The notes under the pieces: generated by a model
Told to the model about the DNA's origin: nothing
The model's input: the letters and a program-made list of their open reading frames with translations, nothing else
Databases searched by the model: none
Shown: positions 8,824-16,570 of the stretch, one piece after another
How the letters are laid out: each line of letters opens with the position of its first letter
Numbering within the stretch: position 1 is the stretch's first letter
Position numbers and translations under genes: made by a program
Source: Magnetovibrio sp.
GTDB taxonomy: Bacteria > Pseudomonadota > Alphaproteobacteria > Rhodospirillales_A > JABHCV01
Reading direction: 5' to 3'
NCBI GenBank assembly: GCA_002717285.1
Contig: PBDF01000006.1
Span: 35,787-80,135, forward strand
Length of the DNA stretch: 44,349 nucleotides

Positions 8824-9144
8824 TTATTTTTTTTCATCACCAGTAATTGCGTGAAGGGACTTTGTATCCTGGAACATCTGCTTTTGTTCATCGGTTGCTT
8901 CCTTCTGATAGTTGGTTTTCCATTCCTCGTAAGGCATGCCGTAGATTATTTCCCGAGCGTTTTCATAGGACAACTCGATGTTATTTTCTTTGGCAGCAGC
9001 TATGTACCATTTTGATAAGCAATTACGACAAAATCCCGATAGGTTCATAAGGTCAATGTTCTGGACATCTGTTCGTTTTCGCAAATGTCCAACAAGACTG
9101 CGAAATGCGGCGGCCTCAAGTTCTACTCGTATTTGGTCATCCAT
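8824..9144 (-). CDS. DUF1244 family protein
   Basis: A conserved alphaproteobacterial and gammaproteobacterial protein of unknown function (106 residues). The central family segment is intact: HLRKRTDVQNIDLMNLSGF followed by a C39-x2-C42 pair and KWY. The cysteine pair suggests metal or redox chemistry, but no activity is established that I can name. It is small, soluble and without signal peptide. It lies 17 bases downstream of purD on the same strand and probably shares its transcript. The two tails converge exactly with tadA. Confidence 0.85.
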   Translation of the reverse strand: MDDQIRVELEAAAFRSLVGHLRKRTDVQNIDLMNLSGFCRNCLSKWYIAAAKENNIELSYENAREIIYGMPYEEWKTNYQKEATDEQKQMFQDTKSLHAITGDEKK

Positions 9145-9161
9145 GGAAGTTAAATCCTTTT

Positions 9162-10445
9162 TTATAATGTTTCTTCTCGATTTATCGCACGCCAGCCGAT
9201 GTCAGTGCGATTAAACCCACCTGGCCAATTAATTTTTGCGACAGCTTCGTATGCAAGTCTTTGTGCAGCAGCGACTGTTTTAGCCTTTGATGTAATGCCT
9301 AGAACTCGTCCTCCTGTAGCAATAAGTTTACCATTTTCCAACTTTGTCCCAGCGTGAAAAACAAAAATGTCGCTCATGTCGCTAGCTTCCTTGACTCCCT
9401 TGATTTCCGACCCCCTCTGATAGTTTCCTGGATAGCCTTGGGCGGCCATAACTACAATCAACGTGACCTCTTTGTGCCATTGTAGTTTGACTTTATCAAG
9501 CGTTCCCTCGGTAGAGGCAACTAGGATATCTAGAATATCTGACTTCATAGCAACCATTAGCGGCTGACATTCTGGGTCGCCAAAACGCACATTGTATTCA
9601 ATCAAACGTGGACCTTTGCTCGTAATCATAAGCCCCGCATATAGGACACCCTTGTAGGGTTTGCCTTCTTTTATCATGGCAGCAACTGTTGGTTTGATGA
9701 TTTCATCCATTATACGTTTTGCCATCTTATCGTCTACAACAGGAGCTGGCGTATAGGCCCCCATTCCACCTGTATTGGGCCCTTTGTCTCCATTGTAAAC
9801 AGCCTTGTGATCCTGAGCCGATCGCAATGCTATCGTGTTTTCTCCGTCCACAAGGACAAAAAAACTTGCTTCTTCACCTTCTAAGAACTCTTCTATTATG
9901 ACCTCATTTCCTGCATCTCCAAAAGCAAGTTCATTCATAATGAAATCAACCGCTGCGTTAGCTTCTTGCTTGTTACCGCATATAATGACACCCTTGCCAG
10001 CAGCGAGACCATCAGCTTTGACAACAATAGGACTTTTGTGATTGGCGATAAATTCCTTAGCTTTTTCGGGTTTGTTGAAGCGGCCGTATTTTGCACTAGG
10101 TATGTTGTACTTCGAGCACAGATCTTTCATAAACCCCTTCGAACCCTCTAGTGCAGCAGCTTCAGCGCTAGGTCCAAATGCTTTAATATTGAGTGCTTGG
10201 AGTTTGTCTACCAGACCGTTGACCAGGGGTTCCTCTGGACCCACCACAACGTAGTCGATTTTTTTTTCTAAAGCAAAAATTGCAATGGCGTTCACATCAT
10301 TTGCATTTATATCCACGCAGTTTGCAATTCTCTCTATTCCAGCATTACCCGGTGCACAAAATAACTCATCGCATTTAGGTGATTTTGCGATAGCCCAACA
10401 CAGAGAATGTTCACGTCCTCCTGAACCAACAACCAAAATCTTCAT
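9162..10445 (-). CDS. purD: Phosphoribosylamine-glycine ligase PurD (GAR synthetase)
   Basis: ATP-grasp enzyme of step two of de novo purine synthesis, joining phosphoribosylamine and glycine. The N-terminus MKILVVGSGGREHSL, the ATP-grasp segment VVKADGLAAGKGV and the metal-site region LIEYNVRFGDPECQ are present. The frame stays open upstream to 10604, but the true start is ATG 10445. It has AAGGAA about 7 bases upstream, gives 427 residues as in the family, and avoids running into the divergent xseA. Only 53 bases separate the two starts. Confidence 0.95.
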   Translation of the reverse strand: MKILVVGSGGREHSLCWAIAKSPKCDELFCAPGNAGIERIANCVDINANDVNAIAIFALEKKIDYVVVGPEEPLVNGLVDKLQALNIKAFGPSAEAAALEGSKGFMKDLCSKYNIPSAKYGRFNKPEKAKEFIANHKSPIVVKADGLAAGKGVIICGNKQEANAAVDFIMNELAFGDAGNEVIIEEFLEGEEASFFVLVDGENTIALRSAQDHKAVYNGDKGPNTGGMGAYTPAPVVDDKMAKRIMDEIIKPTVAAMIKEGKPYKGVLYAGLMITSKGPRLIEYNVRFGDPECQPLMVAMKSDILDILVASTEGTLDKVKLQWHKEVTLIVVMAAQGYPGNYQRGSEIKGVKEASDMSDIFVFHAGTKLENGKLIATGGRVLGITSKAKTVAAAQRLAYEAVAKINWPGGFNRTDIGWRAINREETL

Positions 10446-10462
10446 TGTAAACTTTCCTTTAT

Positions 10463-10499
10463 TTGCACATTTAATTTTTAACATACATAATATAGTACA
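10463..10499 (+). promoter_or_regulatory. Candidate promoter giving a leaderless xseA mRNA
   Basis: TTGCAC (10463-10468) and CATAAT (10486-10491, 5 of 6 to the -10 consensus) are separated by exactly 17 bases. The xseA ATG begins 8 bases after the -10 box, where transcription should start. No Shine-Dalgarno sequence precedes that ATG, so an mRNA starting at the initiation codon is the simplest reading. The -35 match is only 3 of 6. Confidence 0.35.
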
Positions 10500-11926
10500 T
10501 GACTGAAAACCCATCGATTGAAGAATCTTTACACAATCTTCCAGAGCTCTCTGTAGGACAGTTGTCAAGAGCACTAAAAAACACGCTAGAGGAGAGTTTT
10601 TCAAGGGTCAGGGTTCGTGGTGAGATTTCTGGTCTTAAACTTGCTGCATCTGGTCATATGTACCTGCGCTTGAAGGATGACAATGCGGTGCTTGACGGTG
10701 TTTGTTGGAAGGGCACAGTGGGGCGTCTATCCCTTGATCCTGAAGATGGTATAGAAATCATTGCAACAGGCCGCATTACCTCTTATGCCCCACGCTCTAG
10801 TTATCAAATAGTTATAGATGCTATGGAATTAGCCGGCGAAGGTGCCCTATTAAAGATTCTGGAGAACCGTAAAAGGAAGCTGGCTGCGGAGGGGTTATTT
10901 GAAGAAAACCAAAAACAAAGTTTACCTTTTTTACCGCAAGTTATAGGTGTTGTAAGTTCTCCTGCAGGGGCAGTAATTCAAGATATCTTACACCGATTGT
11001 CAGATCGCTTTCCTGTTCGTGTTATTTTGTGGCCAGTTGTGGTGCAAGGTAATACAGCAGCATCTGAAATTTGTGATGCAATAAATAGTTTTACGGCTCT
11101 GGATGGTAACGGAAAGATTCCTCGCCCTGATCTGTTGATTGTGGCTCGTGGTGGAGGTTCATTGGAAGATCTTATGGCTTTTAATGAAGAAGATGTGGTT
11201 CGTGCCACGGCAGCATGTTCTATTCCTTTAATATCAGCCGTTGGCCATGAAACTGATACCACGCTTATTGACTTTGCTGCAGACGTGCGTGCTCCAACAC
11301 CAACTGCAGCAGCAGAAATGGCAGTTCCAGTCCGCAGTGAATTGCTTGCCCAAGTAATAGATGACGGCCTGCGACTTTTGAACGCCATGAATCGTAACTT
11401 GACTCAGAACAAAGTTATGCTCGATGGCTTAGGCCGTGGCCTACCCAGTTTGCGCAGGGTTGTTGAAGATGCCTCTCAGCGACTTGATGATTGGGGTGAG
11501 CGTTTGGAGAATAGTTTGAATGTAGGTATTGAAAGCTGTCGTTCTAGATTGGCTCAAGCAGCTGCAGCTATACCAAAGCCAGACAAATGGATTGATCACT
11601 CTCGCTTGCGCCTAGATAGTGAGGCAAGAGCTTTGTTTCAGGCCACAAAAGGGCTCCAGATTACACGCTGGCAACGTCTCAAGCAGGCATCTGCTTTGTT
11701 AGAGAGTTTCTCTTACCAACGAGTTCTTGAGCGCGGGTTTGCTCTTGTTAGTGATAGCGAAGGAAATATTTTGGCCTCCTCTCGGGATGTTGTCCGAGGC
11801 ACAAGATTGTCGATTAGGTTCTACGATGGTAAAGTATCGGCCAAAGCTATAGGAGACTCAGGAAAAAAATTAAAATCAGGTAAAAGTAAAATGGGTGGTG
11901 ATGGGAATCAAGGAAGTCTACTATGA
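10499..11926 (+). CDS. xseA: Exodeoxyribonuclease VII large subunit
   Basis: Catalytic and DNA-binding subunit of exonuclease VII, which degrades single-stranded DNA to oligonucleotides in repair. An N-terminal OB fold (about residues 20-115) precedes the nuclease core with LIVARGGGSLEDLMAFN and SAVGHETDTTLIDFAAD. A coiled-coil region follows, then a C-terminal segment with the family motif LERGFALV. At 475 residues the length is normal. The small subunit xseB is not adjacent. The gene overlaps the next one (M23 peptidase) by 4 bases as ATGA. Confidence 0.94.
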   Translation: MTENPSIEESLHNLPELSVGQLSRALKNTLEESFSRVRVRGEISGLKLAASGHMYLRLKDDNAVLDGVCWKGTVGRLSLDPEDGIEIIATGRITSYAPRSSYQIVIDAMELAGEGALLKILENRKRKLAAEGLFEENQKQSLPFLPQVIGVVSSPAGAVIQDILHRLSDRFPVRVILWPVVVQGNTAASEICDAINSFTALDGNGKIPRPDLLIVARGGGSLEDLMAFNEEDVVRATAACSIPLISAVGHETDTTLIDFAADVRAPTPTAAAEMAVPVRSELLAQVIDDGLRLLNAMNRNLTQNKVMLDGLGRGLPSLRRVVEDASQRLDDWGERLENSLNVGIESCRSRLAQAAAAIPKPDKWIDHSRLRLDSEARALFQATKGLQITRWQRLKQASALLESFSYQRVLERGFALVSDSEGNILASSRDVVRGTRLSIRFYDGKVSAKAIGDSGKKLKSGKSKMGGDGNQGSLL

Positions 11927-12732
11927 AACAAATATCACTTTGTCTTTTTTTCATAATGGTCTTTATTTCTGATGTCGCTGGTGAATTAAGACTGCAAGGT
12001 AATCAAACTCAAGGTGGCTTGGTTTTTGGGGTGACCGATCCCAGTAACCGGGTTGAGCTAAATGGTCAAGCGCTCGCACTGTCAATTGATGGTCACTTCC
12101 TCATAGGTTTTGGACGCAATGCAAAGAAAGAAGCGACCTTAAAAGTCATTAGTTTGGATGGTACGGTTAATAAACAGATCCTGAATGTGATACCTCGGAC
12201 TTTTAAAACTCAACATATCAACGGACTTCCCCCACGCATGGTGACGCCAAACCCAGAAGATATTGCTCGCATCAGGGAGGATAATACAGAAATTGCCCGG
12301 GTTAGATCACAAGAAACGCAATCGGCTTATTTTCTGTCAGGCTTCAGGTGGCCGGTAAAAGGACTAATTTCTGGTGATTTTGGATCACAAAGAATTCTAA
12401 ACGGAAAACCAAGAAGTGCTCATAATGGAACAGATATTGCCGCACCTGAAGGTACTGTCATAAGGGCGCCGGCCGATGGTATTGTCGCCCTTGTTAACAA
12501 AGATATGTTTTTCACAGGAAAGACTCTGATGCTTGACCATGGATTTGGTCTCACAAGTGTTTACGCCCACATGAGTGCTTTACTGGTCAAAAAGGGCGAT
12601 CTGGTCACCCAAGGCACTCCGATTGGTAAAGTAGGCAAAACTGGGCGGGCAACTGGGGCACATCTACATTGGGGTGTAACACTCAATCAAACACATCTTG
12701 ATCCAGCTCTCATTGCAGGAGACATGAATTAG
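11923..12732 (+). CDS. Secreted M23 (LytM-type) metallopeptidase
   Basis: Zinc endopeptidase family acting on peptidoglycan cross-links. A signal peptide of about 20 residues (hydrophobic ISLCLFFIMVFI) is followed by a beta-rich N-terminal domain and then the M23 core. Zinc ligands are visible in HNGTD (H and D) and HLHWG. The core also has GDFGSQR and VYAHM. All ligands are present, so it should be active rather than a degenerate activator. It is 269 residues, overlaps the xseA stop by 4 bases, and its 3' end overlaps the converging lpxL-like gene by 4 bases. Confidence 0.88.
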   Translation: MKQISLCLFFIMVFISDVAGELRLQGNQTQGGLVFGVTDPSNRVELNGQALALSIDGHFLIGFGRNAKKEATLKVISLDGTVNKQILNVIPRTFKTQHINGLPPRMVTPNPEDIARIREDNTEIARVRSQETQSAYFLSGFRWPVKGLISGDFGSQRILNGKPRSAHNGTDIAAPEGTVIRAPADGIVALVNKDMFFTGKTLMLDHGFGLTSVYAHMSALLVKKGDLVTQGTPIGKVGKTGRATGAHLHWGVTLNQTHLDPALIAGDMN

Positions 12733-13613
12733 AAGAGGTCCTCAGGCCAGCGATTGTGCAACCATAACCACTGGGCGGGCCGTTCTCGAATCCATTCCTC
12801 GAGTATACTGTTGACCTTAGTTGTTATCTCCAATATGTCCGCCTGCTTGTCGTTACTGGGTGTGATTTCTAGAGGTGGATAACAAGTAATACAAAAATTC
12901 GGACCTTCTAGTCTTTCCACTCTTACAGGGATGACGGGACACCTGAATTTGAGGGCAAACTGTGCCAAGGCAGGGGCACTCATAGCGGTGTGCCCAAAGA
13001 AAGGAGCTGCAATACCATCGTTCATTTTTTGATCAACCAGCATGCCTAGGTGACCACCCTCTGAGAGTGCTTTCAATGCCATGCGTGCACCTTTAGCTCC
13101 CTTTGGGATTGGAGTGCAATCAATCAAATGGCGCCTCTCAAATAATTTTTCTACGTAAGGGTTATTTGGTGCTCGGTAGACAAAATGCTGGGGAAGGCCT
13201 TGGGCAGATATGCAAATAGCTGGTATTTCCCAGTTACCTAGGTGACCGGTAAAAAGTAATCCTGGTTTATCGTCGTCACGTAAAAGTTCGAGGTATTCAT
13301 TTCCAACAAGTGTTACATGTGGCCTTTGGCCATTGACTCTAATACGGTTAAGTAATGGGTACTCCATCACAGTACGACCGAGATTGTCCCACATTTGGCT
13401 AACTAGGTCTTCAATTTCCTTTTCAGATTTCTCTGGAAAGGCTATTGACATATTGCGTCTAGCTCGTCTTGAGATGGTAAGTATTGGCCCTATCAAACGT
13501 CCACTCCAACCGCCTAAACCGGAAGCCCAAGTAATAGGTAATAACTTCGTCAAAAAGAAGAAAAGGTAGCTAGCAATGCCTTGTAATGGGTGAGAAATAT
13601 AGTTTTTAAACAT
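12729..13613 (-). CDS. lpxL: Lipid A biosynthesis acyltransferase (LpxL/HtrB family)
   Basis: Adds a secondary acyl chain to Kdo-lipid A at the inner membrane. The HX4E catalytic motif is H124/E129 (HLGNWE), and an N-terminal hydrophobic stretch (about 12-30) anchors it. The later conserved segment LVDQKMNDGIAAPFFG matches the family. At 294 residues it is typical. It is the last gene of the lipid A unit and its start overlaps lpxK by 8 bases. LpxL and LpxM types cannot be told apart with certainty here. Confidence 0.88.
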   Translation of the reverse strand: MFKNYISHPLQGIASYLFFFLTKLLPITWASGLGGWSGRLIGPILTISRRARRNMSIAFPEKSEKEIEDLVSQMWDNLGRTVMEYPLLNRIRVNGQRPHVTLVGNEYLELLRDDDKPGLLFTGHLGNWEIPAICISAQGLPQHFVYRAPNNPYVEKLFERRHLIDCTPIPKGAKGARMALKALSEGGHLGMLVDQKMNDGIAAPFFGHTAMSAPALAQFALKFRCPVIPVRVERLEGPNFCITCYPPLEITPSNDKQADILEITTKVNSILEEWIRERPAQWLWLHNRWPEDLF

Positions 13614-14586
13614 TATTTATTTTATCCAGCAATGTCTCAATAACTTCTTTGTCACTCCATTTCAAGACAACAGGGATAATAGTTACCTCACTCAAAAAAG
13701 ATGTGGGCAAGCGTTGGGCATCTTTTTCTGTGGATACTAAATGGGCGTTTCCTTTTTTGGCTGTATCACGAAGATGATTGATGTCAGCAAAGCTGTATGG
13801 ATGATGGTCACCAAAAGGAATGCGCTCTTGAATTTTACATCCAAGATTAGAAATAGTTTCAAAAAACTTATCAGGCTGTCCTATGCCTGTGAAAGCTACA
13901 ACGGGTTTGTCTTTAATCTTTTCTGGTAAAGGGTCTGGAACAAGGCTAGCGCCCATTGGTTTGTGACCATTACTAGAGGCTAAAATTGAACTTCCTGTGC
14001 GGTCTTCACCGATGATAACAACTGCATCAGCGCGGGCAAGGCCTCCTGAAATCGTCTCTCTGAGTGGCCCAGCTGGAAGTAATTTTTTATTACCAAACCC
14101 GTAGCATCCATCAATAACTATGATTGAAAAGTCTTTTGCCACTTGTGGGTTCTGAAAGCCATCATCCATGATGATGATGTCTGCTCCCGCATTGGCTGCG
14201 GCCACACAACCGGCCCGACGTTCTTGTGATACCCAAGTTGGAGCTTTTGCTGCTAATAGTAATGGTTCATCCCCAACTCTGGAAAATTCGTGAATTGTTG
14301 GCTCAACACGGAGTGGACCTTTCTCATGACCGCCATAACCACGTGATATAAAATGGACATTTCTTCCTTTTTCTTTGAGACGTTGGGCCAGATCAAGCGC
14401 AACAGGGGTTTTCCCTGCACCCCCAATGACTAGATTACCTATACAAATAATTGGGACTGGTGATACCCAGGGTTCTTTTCCTGTCATTCTTGCGTTGGTC
14501 ACGAACCCATAGAGCCAACTTAGCGGAGAAAGTAAAGCTCCAAGGACCCCGCTATTTCCTGATTTCCAAAAATTGGGGGCAAGCAT
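13606..14586 (-). CDS. lpxK: Tetraacyldisaccharide 4'-kinase LpxK
   Basis: Phosphorylates the 4' position of the lipid A disaccharide at the inner-membrane face. Visible are the family N-terminus APNFW, an N-terminal hydrophobic patch, the P-loop GGAGKT (residues 55-60) and the DDGFQNPQV motif. The start is ATG 14586, sharing its A with the waaA stop (TGATG). The apparent extra upstream residue would use TTG 14589. The ribosome-binding site and start lie in a GC-rich hairpin, described separately, implying dependence on waaA translation. 326 residues, normal length. Confidence 0.93.
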   Translation of the reverse strand: MLAPNFWKSGNSGVLGALLSPLSWLYGFVTNARMTGKEPWVSPVPIICIGNLVIGGAGKTPVALDLAQRLKEKGRNVHFISRGYGGHEKGPLRVEPTIHEFSRVGDEPLLLAAKAPTWVSQERRAGCVAAANAGADIIIMDDGFQNPQVAKDFSIIVIDGCYGFGNKKLLPAGPLRETISGGLARADAVVIIGEDRTGSSILASSNGHKPMGASLVPDPLPEKIKDKPVVAFTGIGQPDKFFETISNLGCKIQERIPFGDHHPYSFADINHLRDTAKKGNAHLVSTEKDAQRLPTSFLSEVTIIPVVLKWSDKEVIETLLDKINNV

Positions 14587-14596
14587 CAAAGCCCCC
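14575..14596 (-). promoter_or_regulatory. Hairpin sequestering the lpxK ribosome-binding site and start
   Basis: On the minus strand a perfect 6-base-pair stem, GGGGGC (14596-14591) with GCCCCC (14580-14575), encloses a 10-base loop. The loop contains the waaA stop and lpxK start (TGATG). The 5' arm overlaps the AAGGGGG Shine-Dalgarno sequence. The stem is followed by AATTTTT, so it also resembles a terminator. A ribosome finishing waaA would open it. The right arm encodes Ala-Pro of the conserved APxFW, so chance pairing is possible. Confidence 0.5.
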
Positions 14597-15854
14597 TTGT
14601 TAAAAAAGGTTGAAGCTCATGAAGCACAGCGTCAAGAACGCTGGATTGTTCTTCTGTAACCTGTTTTGCAGATTTTGCTAATTTATTGCACTCTTCTGGG
14701 GCTTCCAACAATCTTTTGATTGTTTTGAGCAACTCAGACTCGTCGTATATTTCGATACATGCATTATTTTTAATTAGTTTCTTAGTTATTTCCAAAAAGT
14801 TATCCATTCTGGGGCCGAATAATATGGCACAGTCAAGACGTGCTGCCTCAAGCGGATTTTGTCCACCAACAGATACAAGTGATTTTCCAATGTAAACAAT
14901 TTGAACTAGCCTATATAGAAGTCCCAGTTCTCCGAAGGTATCTGCAATATAAATATCCGTATTTGTATTTATTGGAGTGTTTGATGAACGAAGAGTTACA
15001 TTTAAACCCATTTTCTCAAGCGTCTTTGCGATCTCTGGCCCCCGAATTGGATGACGTGGTACAATGATACTTAGGATCTTAGGCTGTGTTGTTTTTATAT
15101 TCTTGTGGATACGTCCTACAATTTCTTCATCACCCTTGTGTGTGCTTGATGCAAGCCATCGAGGCCTTTGCCCAATCAGAAATGATAGTTCGCTTAAATC
15201 TTTTTGATTAGCGGTCAATGGTGGTGTAGCAAATTTAAGGTTGCCAACAGACTTGGAGTTTGTCGCACCCAACATAGACAGTCTAAGGACGTCCCAATCG
15301 CTTTGTCCAAGACAAAGCGAGAATGCACTGAGAATTTCTTTGATTAAGCCTGGAAAAAATTTCCAGTTCTTGAACGATTTGTTTGAAATCCGGCCATTCA
15401 GAAGCACCATAGGCACATTTAGAGCGGAGGTGTAACAAATTAAGTTAGGCCAGAATTCTGACTCTGTCCAAAGAACTAAGTTTGGTTTCCAGTGGTTAAA
15501 AAATTTATGGATATATTCAACTTGGTCAACAGGGATAAATTGATGAAATGCCCCATCAGGCAGGCGTTCGCTCATTATTGTAGCTGAGGTAATCGTTCCT
15601 GTGGTTACCAAAATTTTCCACTCAGAATGTTCAACACGAAGGCGTTCGATTAGAGGCAACATGGAAAGAGATTCGCCAACACTTGCAGCGTGAACCCATG
15701 CTAATAATCCCTCTGGGCGGGCAATTGAGGCTTCACCTAATCGCTCTGTAAAGCGTAGCCGGCATTCCTTACCCATTTTAAGGCGTGTTGAAAGGTAAAA
15801 TCGGATTAGGGGAGTTCCTAATCTGGTCATAGTTCTATATATAGACATCATCAT
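14586..15854 (-). CDS. waaA: 3-deoxy-D-manno-octulosonic acid (Kdo) transferase WaaA
   Basis: GT-B glycosyltransferase that attaches Kdo to the lipid A precursor on the cytoplasmic side of the inner membrane. Recognisable segments are the N-terminal membrane anchor region, WVHAASVGESLSMLPLI, LVTTGTITSA and WTESEFWPNLI, then the donor-binding half with ASSTHKGDEE, VPRHPIR and GGQNPLEAA. At 422 residues it is the normal size. It overlaps the DUF374 stop by 4 bases upstream and shares one base with the lpxK start downstream. Mono- or bifunctionality cannot be judged from sequence alone. Confidence 0.93.
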   Translation of the reverse strand: MMMSIYRTMTRLGTPLIRFYLSTRLKMGKECRLRFTERLGEASIARPEGLLAWVHAASVGESLSMLPLIERLRVEHSEWKILVTTGTITSATIMSERLPDGAFHQFIPVDQVEYIHKFFNHWKPNLVLWTESEFWPNLICYTSALNVPMVLLNGRISNKSFKNWKFFPGLIKEILSAFSLCLGQSDWDVLRLSMLGATNSKSVGNLKFATPPLTANQKDLSELSFLIGQRPRWLASSTHKGDEEIVGRIHKNIKTTQPKILSIIVPRHPIRGPEIAKTLEKMGLNVTLRSSNTPINTNTDIYIADTFGELGLLYRLVQIVYIGKSLVSVGGQNPLEAARLDCAILFGPRMDNFLEITKKLIKNNACIEIYDESELLKTIKRLLEAPEECNKLAKSAKQVTEEQSSVLDAVLHELQPFLTRGL

Positions 15855-16570
15855 AATGGTGTCTTTTTAACTGGGTTGATTGCAGGCTTTACAGGTTCAA
15901 GACCACAAAAGCGATCAGCTTCATTAGTTACGGTATTGATGGCATTTTCAACTCTTTGTCGGGTCTTTTCGAGCACTAATTTATCGGTTGTTTGTGGAAC
16001 TTGGATTGGTTCACCCCAAACGAACACGCCGTTACCAAAGGGTAAAGCTGCAACGAAGCGATCCCAGGAACCCAATATCTTAGAGTTAGTAGATGCATAA
16101 CCTATTGGAATTATTGGTATTTTAGCTAAACGCGCAATTGTAACTATTCCCTCTTGTGCGTGCATTCGCGGTCCTCGTGGCCCATCGGGCGTTAGCCCCA
16201 CGTAATCCCCATTTTTGACGGTCTTCACCATGGCCCTGACCGCTGATGCGCCGCCTTTTGATGTTGATCCAACAATGGTTTTGATGCCTAAACGAGCAAC
16301 TGTCTTTGAAAGAAAGCGCCCATCTCCGTGCAGGGAAATCATCATGTGGATAGGCTTAGTCATATTCCAGCAAAAAGGCATCATTAGTAAGCGACCATGC
16401 CAGAAGCAGAGTAAAAATTTTTTGTCTTTTTCCCAGAATTTTTTAGGTATATCGCCACGAATAACTGTCCAGCGACTGGTCATGTAGACAAAGCGGATGT
16501 AGTATGAGGCAAAGCGACAAAAGAAATTTTTTGCGATCTGACTATGGATGATTCTTTTACCCAGTTTCAC
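15851..16570 (-). CDS. DUF374 lysophospholipid acyltransferase family protein
   Basis: A 239-residue member of the DUF374 branch of the PlsC-like acyltransferases. The family block LCFWHGRLLMMPF contains the H of the HX4-5D/E-like motif, followed by SLHGDGRF, GSTSKGGA and LTPDGPRGP. In alphaproteobacteria it sits constantly between msbA and waaA, which points to a role in lipid A or outer-membrane lipid processing. Its reaction is not established that I can name. Both ends overlap neighbours by 4 bases, so it is tightly coupled to msbA and waaA. Confidence 0.88.
   Translation of the reverse strand: MKLGKRIIHSQIAKNFFCRFASYYIRFVYMTSRWTVIRGDIPKKFWEKDKKFLLCFWHGRLLMMPFCWNMTKPIHMMISLHGDGRFLSKTVARLGIKTIVGSTSKGGASAVRAMVKTVKNGDYVGLTPDGPRGPRMHAQEGIVTIARLAKIPIIPIGYASTNSKILGSWDRFVAALPFGNGVFVWGEPIQVPQTTDKLVLEKTRQRVENAINTVTNEADRFCGLEPVKPAINPVKKTPL

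Noticed and set aside
10446..10604. N-terminal extension of purD
   Set aside because: The 53 extra codons precede the canonical MKILVVGSGG start, which has its own ribosome-binding site, and they would overlap the divergent xseA gene.
10978..11388. A 136-codon open frame opposite xseA
   Set aside because: It is entirely inside conserved xseA coding sequence and its product resembles no family.
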